Positions 32,145 to 40,381 of a DNA stretch of 42,634 nucleotides are shown piece after piece. The translations under genes were made by a program, and so were the position numbers. The stretch is from Saccharomonospora saliphila YIM 90502 (GTDB lineage Bacteria; Actinomycetota; Actinomycetes; Mycobacteriales; Pseudonocardiaceae), in NCBI RefSeq assembly GCF_000383795.1, contig NZ_KB912660.1:5205-47838 (forward strand). The letters are read 5' to 3'. The notes beneath the pieces are model-generated. The model had not been told where the DNA came from. It did not search any database and saw only the letters and a list, made by a program, of their open reading frames with translations. Positions within the stretch are counted from its first letter, which is position 1. Each line of letters begins with the position of its first letter.

Positions 32145-35075
32145 GTGCTTTTCAGGGACGGTCCCGAGACCAGAGAGCGACAGATCCGCCCGCCTCACAT
32201 CGGCATCTCGGCCGGTGACCAAAGGAGTCACAAAAGGCGGCAGGAGCCTGCCGCGACCCTGGTCGACCGCGAACGAGAGGTTTCCGCTCTGGAAGAATTG
32301 TTCCTCGACGCGCAGCATTCCAGGTCTCGGATAGCGGTGATCTATGGCGAAGCCGGCAGTGGAAAGACGGCCCTGCTCCACGCGGTCGCCCACAACGCGG
32401 CCAACGCCGGCGCCTTGTGGCTGAACGCGACGGCGTCGCCGGCCGAGCAGGCCATCCCCCTCGCCGTGTTCGACCAGATCTTCCGTCGGCCGGAACTCGA
32501 CACCGAGCAGGTCAGGAACGCGATCGCCGTGCTCGACGAGCTGGCGTCGGGCGCTGAGCGGGCCGGTACCCGGCGCGAGGGGATCAGCGCCTCGCTCGCG
32601 CCCGCTCTGCGGGAGCTGTGGAGCCTGCTGCATGGACTGACGAGGGAACAGACCGTCATCGTCAGTGTCGACGACGTGCACTACGCGGACGAGTACTCGT
32701 TGAAGTTCCTTCTTTACCTGGTCGGCCGACTCCGCTCGGCTCCTCTGCTGATGATCTTCACCGAACGTCTTCACGTTCCCCAGTTCGAGTCCGTGTTACC
32801 AGCCGATCTTCCTGAGCAACCCTGCGCACACGTCGTCCGGCTGAAGCCCCTGTCGGTCTGTGGAGTGAAACGTCTCCTGCACGAGCGCCTGGGGCCGCGA
32901 GCGGCGAGGGACCTGGTGGTGCCCATCCACCAACTCAGTGCCGGGTGTCCGACGTTGGTGCAGGCCCTCGTCGAGGATGCGTGCGGCCACGGACAGGCTC
33001 CCGGTCACCCTGTCCCGGGCGCCGCGTTCGGCCAAGCCGTGCTGCGGTGTGTCGAACGCAGCGGCGGCCTCGTCAAGAGCCTCGCCCGGGCGGTGGCGAT
33101 CCTCGGCGAGTCGGCTTCACCGTCCTTGCTCGGCAAGGTGATCGACGTGGACACCGAGTTCGCGGCCCATGCGCTCGCTGTCTTCAGCGACAAGGGCACC
33201 GTGGACGAGAGGGGGTTCCGTCAAGCCGCTGTGCGCTCGGCGATCATCGACAGTATTCCACCGAAAGAGCGCATGGCGATGCACCGCAGGGTGGCCGAGC
33301 TCTTGCACGATGAGGGAGCCGAGGCGTCTCTTGTCGCCCGTCACATCATCGCCGCCGGAAGTCCGCACGAGCGGTGGATGATCAGCACGTTGAAGGACGC
33401 GTCGGAGGAAGCGCTGGCGGAAGGCGACGTGGGCCAAGCTGTATGCTACCTCCGGCTTGCCCACCAGATCTGCGCCGGTATGTCGTGTGATCCGGCCGAC
33501 CGAGCCGCTCTGACATCCCTGTTGGTCCGAGCCGAGTGGCGATGCGATCCCGCTGCCACGCTGCGCCATCTTCCGCTGCTCGAATCCGCGGCACGGGAAG
33601 GAAGACTCGAAGGACGCCATGCCGTGATGCTGCTGACCCAGCTTCTGTGGCACGGACGCATCCACACAGCCGTCGACGTGCTCGAGGGCATACTGCACCG
33701 CTTCTACGGCTCGATGACCTTCGAGAAGGCGACTCCCTCGGCCGCGGACACGTGCCTGTTATGGCTGCTCGGGCTCTATCCCGACTACCTTCGCGGCATC
33801 GCGAGCAGAGACCGCGACGACGTCGCTCCGACTTTCGAACCGCTCGCCGTGACCTCGCAATTCCAGGAAGCGGCGGTCCTGTGCAGAGAGATGGCCGAGC
33901 ACAACGACGAGAATGTTGTCGAGTCGGCGGAGCGGATTCTGCAGAACGGTCGTCCGAACGACAAGGTGGCTCCACTGGTGACGGCGCTGATGTGCCTGAT
34001 CTGCGTCGAGCGGATCGACGCCGCCGCCAAGTGGTGCGATTCCTTGTTGCGGGAGGTCACAGAACCGGGTGCCGCGACGTGGCAGGCCGTCTTCACCGCG
34101 TTACGCGGCATCATCGACCTCCGTCGCGGAGATCTCGTGGACACGCAACGTCACGCGGATGCGGCGCTCGGGTCGATGTCCCACAAGAGCTGGGGCGTCG
34201 GTATCGGTGTGCCGCTGGCCGCCTCGGTCTCCGCCTGTGTCGCGCGAGGAGACCTCGTCAAGGCGGAGGAACTGCTGAAGACCCCGGTGCCCGAGGAGAT
34301 GTTTCTGACGCCGGTCGGTCTGCTGTACTTGCACGCCCGAGGTCATTATCACCTGGAATCCGGTCGGGCCCATGCCGCGCTCAGTGACTTCCGATTGTGC
34401 GGCAAACTCATGGTCCGCTGGGACATGGACTTGCCATCGTTCGTCCCCTGGCGTGTCGACACAGCGCAGGCGTGTCTTCGGGCAGGAGACGAGGTCACCG
34501 CGAAGCGGATCGTCGAAGAGCAGCTCGAACTCGTCTCCCCGGACCACCATCGTGCTCGTGGCCTGACCCTTCGGGTGCTGGCCGCGGTGAACCCGGTGCG
34601 AGCACGGCCCCGCATCCTCCGGGAAGCGCTCGGGGAACTACAGCTGGCCGGTGATCGCCTCGAATCGGCGCGGGTGCTGGCGGATTCGAGTCGCGTCCAG
34701 CATCTACTCGGAAATCTCGACAGAGCCAGGAAGTTCGCCAAACGGGCGCGCCTGCTCGCCGAGCAGTGCGGTGCCGACTCACTGTCCCGTTCGATACTTC
34801 CGGACGTCCCCGCGAGCATGCCGGCGACAGTGGCCGACGGCGCGATGGTGGCCAAGGCCGGTGAGTTGAGCGAGGCGGAAAGACGGGTTGCCTCCCTCGC
34901 CGCCGCAGGGCACACCAATGTCGAGATCGCGAGGAGGCTCTACGTCACGGTGAGCACGGTCGAACAACACCTGACCCGGGTCTACCGCAAGCTCGCGGTC
35001 GACCGCAGCGAACTGCCGTCGGTGCTCCCACCGTGTCACACCGATCTCACAGTCGAAGGCTCCGCGGCGGTGTGA
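32145..35075 (+). CDS. LAL-family (large LuxR-type) transcriptional activator
   Basis: This 976-aa pathway regulator has an N-terminal ATPase with Walker A GEAGSGKT (68-75) and Walker B VIVSVDDVHYAD (~171-182), a long helical-repeat middle, and a C-terminal LuxR helix-turn-helix (LSEAERRVASLAAAGHT, then TVSTVEQHLTRVYRKL). LAL proteins typically switch on neighbouring polyketide clusters in an ATP-dependent way. GTG 32145 follows TGGGGGAA; the frame extends upstream without an RBS. Three in-frame TTA codons (32796, 33759, 34101) are very rare in such DNA and would place translation under bldA-type leucyl-tRNA control. It is transcribed away from the biosynthetic operon. Confidence 0.9.
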   Translation: MLFRDGPETRERQIRPPHIGISAGDQRSHKRRQEPAATLVDREREVSALEELFLDAQHSRSRIAVIYGEAGSGKTALLHAVAHNAANAGALWLNATASPAEQAIPLAVFDQIFRRPELDTEQVRNAIAVLDELASGAERAGTRREGISASLAPALRELWSLLHGLTREQTVIVSVDDVHYADEYSLKFLLYLVGRLRSAPLLMIFTERLHVPQFESVLPADLPEQPCAHVVRLKPLSVCGVKRLLHERLGPRAARDLVVPIHQLSAGCPTLVQALVEDACGHGQAPGHPVPGAAFGQAVLRCVERSGGLVKSLARAVAILGESASPSLLGKVIDVDTEFAAHALAVFSDKGTVDERGFRQAAVRSAIIDSIPPKERMAMHRRVAELLHDEGAEASLVARHIIAAGSPHERWMISTLKDASEEALAEGDVGQAVCYLRLAHQICAGMSCDPADRAALTSLLVRAEWRCDPAATLRHLPLLESAAREGRLEGRHAVMLLTQLLWHGRIHTAVDVLEGILHRFYGSMTFEKATPSAADTCLLWLLGLYPDYLRGIASRDRDDVAPTFEPLAVTSQFQEAAVLCREMAEHNDENVVESAERILQNGRPNDKVAPLVTALMCLICVERIDAAAKWCDSLLREVTEPGAATWQAVFTALRGIIDLRRGDLVDTQRHADAALGSMSHKSWGVGIGVPLAASVSACVARGDLVKAEELLKTPVPEEMFLTPVGLLYLHARGHYHLESGRAHAALSDFRLCGKLMVRWDMDLPSFVPWRVDTAQACLRAGDEVTAKRIVEEQLELVSPDHHRARGLTLRVLAAVNPVRARPRILREALGELQLAGDRLESARVLADSSRVQHLLGNLDRARKFAKRARLLAEQCGADSLSRSILPDVPASMPATVADGAMVAKAGELSEAERRVASLAAAGHTNVEIARRLYVTVSTVEQHLTRVYRKLAVDRSELPSVLPPCHTDLTVEGSAAV

Positions 35076-35110
35076 CACCGCATGCGCCTCGGCAGGCACC
35101 GAAGTGGGGT

Positions 35111-35200
35111 CATTAGGGGGTCTTCTACGGGTACCGTACCGACACGCCGGCCGCTAGCTTCTGAACGGTCCAGCAACGGCACGGTTCCCGTCCGGTACGG
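35111..35200. promoter_or_regulatory. Candidate regulator sites before the DinB-aminotransferase genes
   Basis: CATTAGGGG recurs here (35111-35119) as in 31579-31587. A perfect 5-bp-arm palindrome GGTAC-C-GTACC lies at 35130-35140, and TCCGGTACGG (35191-35200) is near-inverted to CCGTACCGA. The shared nonamer suggests that both divergent units answer to the same regulator. Confidence 0.4.
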
Positions 35201-35277
35201 GGACGTCGATGCGGGTGTGTCGGTGCCTGGCTCCTTCCTGACGGACCACACGAACCAAGATCGGCAGGGTAGCTGTC

Positions 35278-36090
35278 ATGAGCTGGAATTTCATGGAAGC
35301 CGCGAGTCGACAGAACATCGACAGAGTCTGGCGCCGTGAAGCGGCAGAGGCCCTCGACCTCGTCTCCGATCCGTCGATCTGGGACGAGCCGACCGCGGCC
35401 GGACACTGGAAAGTACGGGATGTCGTCGGCCATCTCGTGCACAACACCGAGGGTTACCTCCGCGCGTTCGAGGCGGCGCGCGGTGGCGCGGAGGCGAAGG
35501 ACCCGATCGATCTGCACGACATGGCCAAGGTCATGGATTCCGGTGCGCTCGCGATGCGCTCCACCGACCGCGTCGAACTTCTCGATCGCCTCCGTGCGGA
35601 CCTGGACCGGATGCTGGCGGTGGTCGCCGACCTCGACGACGAGGAATGGGCAGGGCTACAGGTCCCGCACGACTACCTCGGGCCGGTTCCTGCCTGCTTC
35701 TACCCGATCTGCCAAGTCCTCGACTACGTTGTCCACTCCTGGGACATCCGCCAGGGGCTCGGAGGCAACCACGCGCTCGACGGCGACGCGGCGGACCTGC
35801 TCGTTCCCGCCTGCTTCCTGTTGTGGAGCAACACCAACGACACGGTCGGTGTCGAACCCTTCAGCATCGGCATCAGCGTGACCTCGGGCCGGAACGCGGG
35901 CAGCACCCTGGCCTCGGTCACCGATGAGGGGATCACGTTCACCACGGGCGACCTCGGCGGCGTCGCCAACACGATCGAGTTCGATCCGGCCAGCTTCGTC
36001 CTCACCGCGTGCGGGCGTCTCAATGCCGGTACCTACCGCGGTGATCGCCAGGTCCTCGACCGCTTCCGCAGTCTCTTCTTCAGCGTCTGA
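35278..36090 (+). CDS. DinB / mycothiol-dependent (maleylpyruvate-isomerase-like) protein
   Basis: This 270-aa protein has an N-terminal DinB four-helix domain with the metal ligand candidates H52 (VGHLVHN) and H153/D156 (DYVVHSWDIRQG), the pattern of mycothiol-dependent maleylpyruvate isomerases and thiol transferases. A smaller C-terminal alpha/beta domain follows (~190-270). Mycothiol is the actinobacterial thiol used by arsenate:mycothiol transferases, so a mycothiol step on an arsenical is conceivable. It could also be a general detoxification enzyme. The ATG at 35278 has CAGGG upstream, and the aminotransferase starts 17 bp after its stop, so the two are co-transcribed. Confidence 0.8.
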   Translation: MSWNFMEAASRQNIDRVWRREAAEALDLVSDPSIWDEPTAAGHWKVRDVVGHLVHNTEGYLRAFEAARGGAEAKDPIDLHDMAKVMDSGALAMRSTDRVELLDRLRADLDRMLAVVADLDDEEWAGLQVPHDYLGPVPACFYPICQVLDYVVHSWDIRQGLGGNHALDGDAADLLVPACFLLWSNTNDTVGVEPFSIGISVTSGRNAGSTLASVTDEGITFTTGDLGGVANTIEFDPASFVLTACGRLNAGTYRGDRQVLDRFRSLFFSV

Positions 36091-36106
36091 TCGAGGGGAC
36101 CCCACG

Positions 36107-37228
36107 TTGATCGACGATGAGCTGGTCTTGTTGAATCCCGGCCCTGCCGGTACCTCACCGGCCGTCCGGAACGCACTGACGCGCGGGGATCTCTGTCATC
36201 GGGAACCCGAGTTCACCGACCTGTTGCTGTCCCTGCGATCGGCGATTCCACAGGCGCTCGGCGTGCACCATACCCACGAAAGTATCCTGCTCACGGGTTC
36301 GGGAACCGCCGCCATGGAGCTCGCGGTCACCAATTCCGTCCGCGGTGGTCGATCTGTTCTCGTCGTCGTCAACGGTGTCTACGGCGACCGCCTTGCCCAG
36401 ATCGCCCGGGCGGGCGGCATCACCGTGCACGAGGTGTCACCGCCGGGGGCGGGACTCACCTCGTGGGTGACGCCCGTCGATCCGGAGATGGTTCGAGAGG
36501 CACTCGTGGCACATCCGGACGTCGATGCGGTCGCCTGCGTCCATCATGAGACCACGACCGGTCTGATCAATCCCGTCAAGGAAATCGGCGAGATCGTCGC
36601 CGGGACCGGTGCCGTCTTCGTGGTCGATGCGATCAGTAGCACGGCCAACGAGGACCAGCAGCTCTCCGAAATCCACGCGGACTTCATCTGCGGCAGCGCG
36701 AACAAGGGTTTGCACGGGCTACCCGGGCTCGCGTTCGTGCTCTGTTCCGACAAGGGCGTGAACCGGCTTTTCGAAGTCCCCGCGCGGAGCTTCTACCTCA
36801 ACGCCGCCACCCACCTCAACGCCCAGCGGAAGGGCGAGGTTCCGTTCACGCCCGCTGTCCAGGTCTGTTACGCCTTGGACGAGGCGATCAGGGAGTACCA
36901 CGAGGCTGGGGGGTTCGCCGCGCGCACGCGGTTGTACCGAGACCGCGCCTCGCTCGTCCGTCGTGCTTTCGACCGGCTCGGGTTGCGAATCCTCGTCGAT
37001 GAGCGCTACCGCGGGAACTCGGTCACCACGTTACGGCTACCGGACGGTGTAGCGTACCGAGGGCTGCACGACGAGCTCAAGAAGCGCGGCTACGTCATCT
37101 ACGCGGGGCAGGGCGGGCTTTCGGCGGACTACTTCCGCATCTGCACGATGGGCGAGATTCCCTGGTACCGCCTGGAAATGCTGGAGGACGCGCTCGAACA
37201 GTCCATCGAGGCCGTCAGGAAGCTCTGA
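36107..37228 (+). CDS. PhnW-type (2-aminoethylphosphonate:pyruvate) aminotransferase homologue
   Basis: This 373-aa fold-type I PLP enzyme begins with LLNPGPAGTSPAVR, typical of the PhnW / serine-glyoxylate aminotransferase group. It has ILLTGSGTAAMELA, D174 (VVDAISS) and the PLP Lys200 in CGSANKGLHGLPG. PhnW interconverts 2-aminoethylphosphonate and phosphonoacetaldehyde. With a phosphonopyruvate-decarboxylase homologue nearby, the likely substrate is phosphono- or arsonoacetaldehyde, giving a 2-aminoethyl-arsonate. The start is TTG 36107 after GAGGGGA; the ATG at 36117 is out of frame. One TTA codon occurs at 37031. Direction in the cell, making or breaking the amine, is unknown. Confidence 0.87.
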   Translation: MIDDELVLLNPGPAGTSPAVRNALTRGDLCHREPEFTDLLLSLRSAIPQALGVHHTHESILLTGSGTAAMELAVTNSVRGGRSVLVVVNGVYGDRLAQIARAGGITVHEVSPPGAGLTSWVTPVDPEMVREALVAHPDVDAVACVHHETTTGLINPVKEIGEIVAGTGAVFVVDAISSTANEDQQLSEIHADFICGSANKGLHGLPGLAFVLCSDKGVNRLFEVPARSFYLNAATHLNAQRKGEVPFTPAVQVCYALDEAIREYHEAGGFAARTRLYRDRASLVRRAFDRLGLRILVDERYRGNSVTTLRLPDGVAYRGLHDELKKRGYVIYAGQGGLSADYFRICTMGEIPWYRLEMLEDALEQSIEAVRKL

Positions 37229-37281
37229 CGGCGGCGGAGCACCGAACCGAATTCACAGGATCGCGGGAGAGCGGAGCGCTT

Positions 37282-39822
37282 ATGGGGAAAAACACGGACG
37301 AGTCACGACGTCTGTTTCTTCAGAAGTCGGTCCTCGGCAGCGCGGGTCTCGCACTGTGGGGTGTGGCGGCTGAAGCCGGGACACCGAACGCGGCCGCGGC
37401 GACCGCGCCCGGCGCTGCCGATCGGCCACGTCGCTCTGCCTCTTTCGGGTCTGCCGTGTCCGCGGCCGGGCGGGACTTCACCCAGGGGGCCGCGGCGCTC
37501 GAACCGGATCACGTCGTCGCGACGGCCTGCCAGTTCTGCAACGCGAACTGTCGCATGCACGTCAGCCTGAAATCGGAACGGATCCTCGGCGTCCGAGGCG
37601 AGCCGGAAGACTCGGTGCAACAGGGCAACCTCTGCGTCAAGGCGACGATGATGCCCGAACTCGTCTACAACCGGTCGCGCCTGACCAGGCCACTGCGTCG
37701 AGTGTCGGGGGAGAAGGGTTCCCCTGACAGTGAGTTCGAGCCGGTTTCCTGGGACGAGGCACTCGACATCATCGCACGGCGCCTCATCGAGCTGCGCGAT
37801 GCCGGCGAGGCTCGTGCGATCGCCAACCGCACCACCGGCCGCCTTCCGCGTGGTGTCGATTCCCTCGTCGCCAGGCTCTTCGCCATGCTGGGCAGCCCCA
37901 ACAACACCGATGTCGGCCCCGTGTGCAACGACGCCGGTGCCGACGCCCTCAAGGCGACGTTCGGGTTGGGGAATTTCACCAACGGCTACGGAAGGGATGA
38001 GGCCACCGGCGCCGAGGATCTCGGTGCGGCGCGCTACCTGCTCTTCTTCGGTACCAATCAGGCCGAGACACATCCCGTCACGTTCGAGTACCTACTGCGT
38101 GGCAGGGAGCGGACGAAGGCGACGTTGGTCGTCGTGGACCCGCGGCGCACGGCCACCGGCGAGCTCGCCGACGAGTGGATCGCTGTCAAGCCCCATACCG
38201 ATCTCGCGTTGGGCCTCGCGATGCTGCATCACATCGTGTCCAACGGGTTGCACGATCGTGGTTTCGTCGAGCGTTGGGTGCTCGGTTTCGACGAGTTGCG
38301 AGCGCACCTGTCCGACAACGGCTATACGGCCGAGTGGGCCGCGGATGTCACCGGCGTGCCCGCGGCGACGATCCGGAGGATCGCCGAGGAGTACGCGACC
38401 ACGAAGCCCGCCGCCATCTTCTGCAACGCGGGCATCTCCCATCAGCTCGGTGCCTTCGATACTTACCGGGTTCTGGCGTTCCTCGCGGCGGTGACCGGCA
38501 ACATCGGCGTACCGGGCGGCGGATGCAACTTCATGCACAACACCTGGCCCGGGGCTCTGGAGCTGCCTGCTCTGGACGTTCCCACGCCCGACCTCGATCA
38601 CGCTCTGCCGGTGGGGCCGGACTACTTCGCCGAGTCGATCCTCACGGGAAAGCCGTACCGCCTGAAGGCGGTGATCACCGAAGGGAATCCGCTGGTCTCC
38701 TCGGCCAACACCACCAAGGTCAGGGAAGCCTTCCGCGAGCTCGACTTCTTTGTCTACACCGGGCTTTTCATGGAAGAAGCAGCGTACTACGCGGACGTGG
38801 TCCTGCCCGTGTGCAGCGCGTTGGAGTTCGAAGGGGTCTACATGCGCCGCGACGACCGAGCGGTCCGGTGGCAGCAGCCCGCGGTGCTTCCGGTAGGGGA
38901 ATCCAGACCTGACTGGCAGATCTGGATCGGCCTTGCCCAGGCTCTCGCTCGAAACGACCGGAGGAACCCGCCATCATACTGGACCCGGGCGTTCCCCGAG
39001 GAATGGAACGACTACCGCACGCTGTGGTCGCGGTTCGTCGAGAACACGCCGGGCATGCGAGGTATGAGCGCGGAACGCCTCGAGTCGCGCGCGGAACCGC
39101 TGCGCTGGCCATGCCCGTCACCGGAACACCCCGGCGTCAGCACACTCTTCCTCGATCACCCGTCGTGGTATGAAGCCGCGGAATCCCTGGGGTACGAGCG
39201 AAAACGGTTCCTGACGGCCAGTGGAAAGATCGAGATTCACACGCCGGAACTGGAACGGTCCTTGGCCACCGCGGGTCACTCGGCATTGCCGATGTTCTAC
39301 ACGCACCCGGAGGTCACCGGCGACAACCCGACGATCGGATACACCGACCGCCTCGTGACCAACCCGGTCAACCCGCATGCGCTCACTCCGGTCGTGCGGC
39401 TCGGGATCCGCGGCACCGGGGACGTCCACCGGCGGTACCCCCTGATGGGGATGACCGGGCGCCCGAGCGTGGTCCACTTCGCTTCCGTCACGCACTGGAC
39501 CCACACCGGCAAGCAACTCAACGGCCTGCGATTCATCCAGGTCCATCCGAGGACCGCGCAGCGCTACGGGATCGCCGAGGGCATACCCGTGGTGGTCGAG
39601 AGCCCGCGCGGCGCTGTCACCGGAACCGCGTTGCTGTGGGACGGCATTCGGGAGGACACCGTCTTCGTCCCGAACGGGTTCGGTCCGCTTCAACGCGCCG
39701 GTGACCTGTTCAGGGCCCCGCGGTACGGTGCCGCCAACACGCTTGTCGACGACCGCTACTTCGACAACCTCTCCGGCCAGCAGGCGTACAAGTGTTTCGC
39801 GTGCCGGGTCCGGCCAGCCTGA
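37282..39822 (+). CDS. Tat-exported molybdopterin oxidoreductase (formate dehydrogenase/nitrate/arsenate reductase superfamily)
   Basis: This 846-aa catalytic subunit binds a bis-MGD Mo/W cofactor. The Tat signal is SRRLFLQK (8-15). A [4Fe-4S] site has C83, C86, C90 and C118, with K120 close by as in Nap/Fdh. Cys215 in GPVCNDAGADAL is at the place of the Cys that ligates Mo in Nap, Fdh and ArrA, unlike arsenite oxidase AioA, which has no such ligand. The C-terminus has a CFAC pair. No Fe-S or haem partner subunit is encoded nearby, which is unusual. Next to arsR it may oxidise or reduce an arsenic species outside the cell, but nitrate, formate or other substrates cannot be excluded. A GGAG lies before ATG 37282. 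Confidence 0.88.
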   Translation: MGKNTDESRRLFLQKSVLGSAGLALWGVAAEAGTPNAAAATAPGAADRPRRSASFGSAVSAAGRDFTQGAAALEPDHVVATACQFCNANCRMHVSLKSERILGVRGEPEDSVQQGNLCVKATMMPELVYNRSRLTRPLRRVSGEKGSPDSEFEPVSWDEALDIIARRLIELRDAGEARAIANRTTGRLPRGVDSLVARLFAMLGSPNNTDVGPVCNDAGADALKATFGLGNFTNGYGRDEATGAEDLGAARYLLFFGTNQAETHPVTFEYLLRGRERTKATLVVVDPRRTATGELADEWIAVKPHTDLALGLAMLHHIVSNGLHDRGFVERWVLGFDELRAHLSDNGYTAEWAADVTGVPAATIRRIAEEYATTKPAAIFCNAGISHQLGAFDTYRVLAFLAAVTGNIGVPGGGCNFMHNTWPGALELPALDVPTPDLDHALPVGPDYFAESILTGKPYRLKAVITEGNPLVSSANTTKVREAFRELDFFVYTGLFMEEAAYYADVVLPVCSALEFEGVYMRRDDRAVRWQQPAVLPVGESRPDWQIWIGLAQALARNDRRNPPSYWTRAFPEEWNDYRTLWSRFVENTPGMRGMSAERLESRAEPLRWPCPSPEHPGVSTLFLDHPSWYEAAESLGYERKRFLTASGKIEIHTPELERSLATAGHSALPMFYTHPEVTGDNPTIGYTDRLVTNPVNPHALTPVVRLGIRGTGDVHRRYPLMGMTGRPSVVHFASVTHWTHTGKQLNGLRFIQVHPRTAQRYGIAEGIPVVVESPRGAVTGTALLWDGIREDTVFVPNGFGPLQRAGDLFRAPRYGAANTLVDDRYFDNLSGQQAYKCFACRVRPA

Positions 39823-39846
39823 CGTCAATCTAACAGTAACCGACTC

Positions 39847-39870
39847 TATCACCAGTCATAGTTGGTGATA
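39847..39870. promoter_or_regulatory. arsR operator palindrome
   Basis: TATCACCA (39847-39854) and TGGTGATA (39863-39870) are perfect 8-bp inverted arms with an 8-bp spacer, 27 bp before the arsR start, in an AT-rich gap. TGGTGATA also occurs in the arsP promoter. It is very probably the autoregulatory site. Confidence 0.78.
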
Positions 39871-39897
39871 AGGCGTGGCTTGTGGTTCAATGAGAGC

Positions 39898-40284
39898 ATG
39901 GCACGCGAGCTGGACATCACGCTGTGGGACGTGAGCGCGCCGACGGCCGCGGAACGCGCGCGCCGACTCGCGCCCATGCTCAAGGCGGTGGCCGACGAGA
40001 CCCGGCTGACCCTCATGCTGCTCCTGGCCGAACGACCCCGCACGGTCCGCGAGCTCACCGACGCGACGGGCATGAGCCAGACGCTCGTCAGCCACCATCT
40101 CACACCGCTGCGCGAGCAACAGCTCATCACCGCCACTCCGAAGGGGCGCAGCAACGTGTATTCGTTGTGTTGCGACGGACTCGTCGAACCGGTACGGCTC
40201 CTTGCCTCACTCGCTGCCACAGGGCCGACACAGGAATGCTCCACCGGCGTGCCGTCGACCACCTCGACCGACAGCACCGCGTGA
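39898..40284 (+). CDS. arsR: ArsR-family transcriptional repressor
   Basis: This 128-aa winged-helix repressor has the ArsR core: LKAVADETRLTLMLLLAE, recognition helix SQTLVSHHLTPLREQQLI and wing GRSNVYSL. The classical ELCVCD metal site in the recognition region is missing; candidate As(III) ligands are C91-C92 (YSLCCDG) and C114 (QECS), which would make a C-terminal trivalent-arsenic site. ATG 39898 follows GAGAGC. The earlier frame start at 39862 lies inside the operator. The palindrome at 39847-39870 is likely its own operator, and related sites before arsI and arsP are likely further targets. It closes the locus on the right. Confidence 0.9.
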   Translation: MARELDITLWDVSAPTAAERARRLAPMLKAVADETRLTLMLLLAERPRTVRELTDATGMSQTLVSHHLTPLREQQLITATPKGRSNVYSLCCDGLVEPVRLLASLAATGPTQECSTGVPSTTSTDSTA

Positions 40285-40381
40285 AGCCAGGTGCGACGGC
40301 GAGGAAGACCGCCGCGACGAGGTCGATCCTTCCCGGCTGAGCGACGATCCCGTCCGCGTGCTCGTGCCGCCGCGGGCGGTC
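40285..40381. other. Convergent gap at the right edge of the arsenic locus
   Basis: These 97 bp lie between the arsR stop and the stop of the minus-strand ATPase gene. I see no gene and no convincing terminator hairpin. Confidence 0.4.

Noticed and set aside
3885-40284. Arsinothricin-type pathway
   Set aside because: Neither an ArsL-like radical SAM enzyme nor an ArsM methyltransferase is visible; the only methyltransferase is PKS-type.
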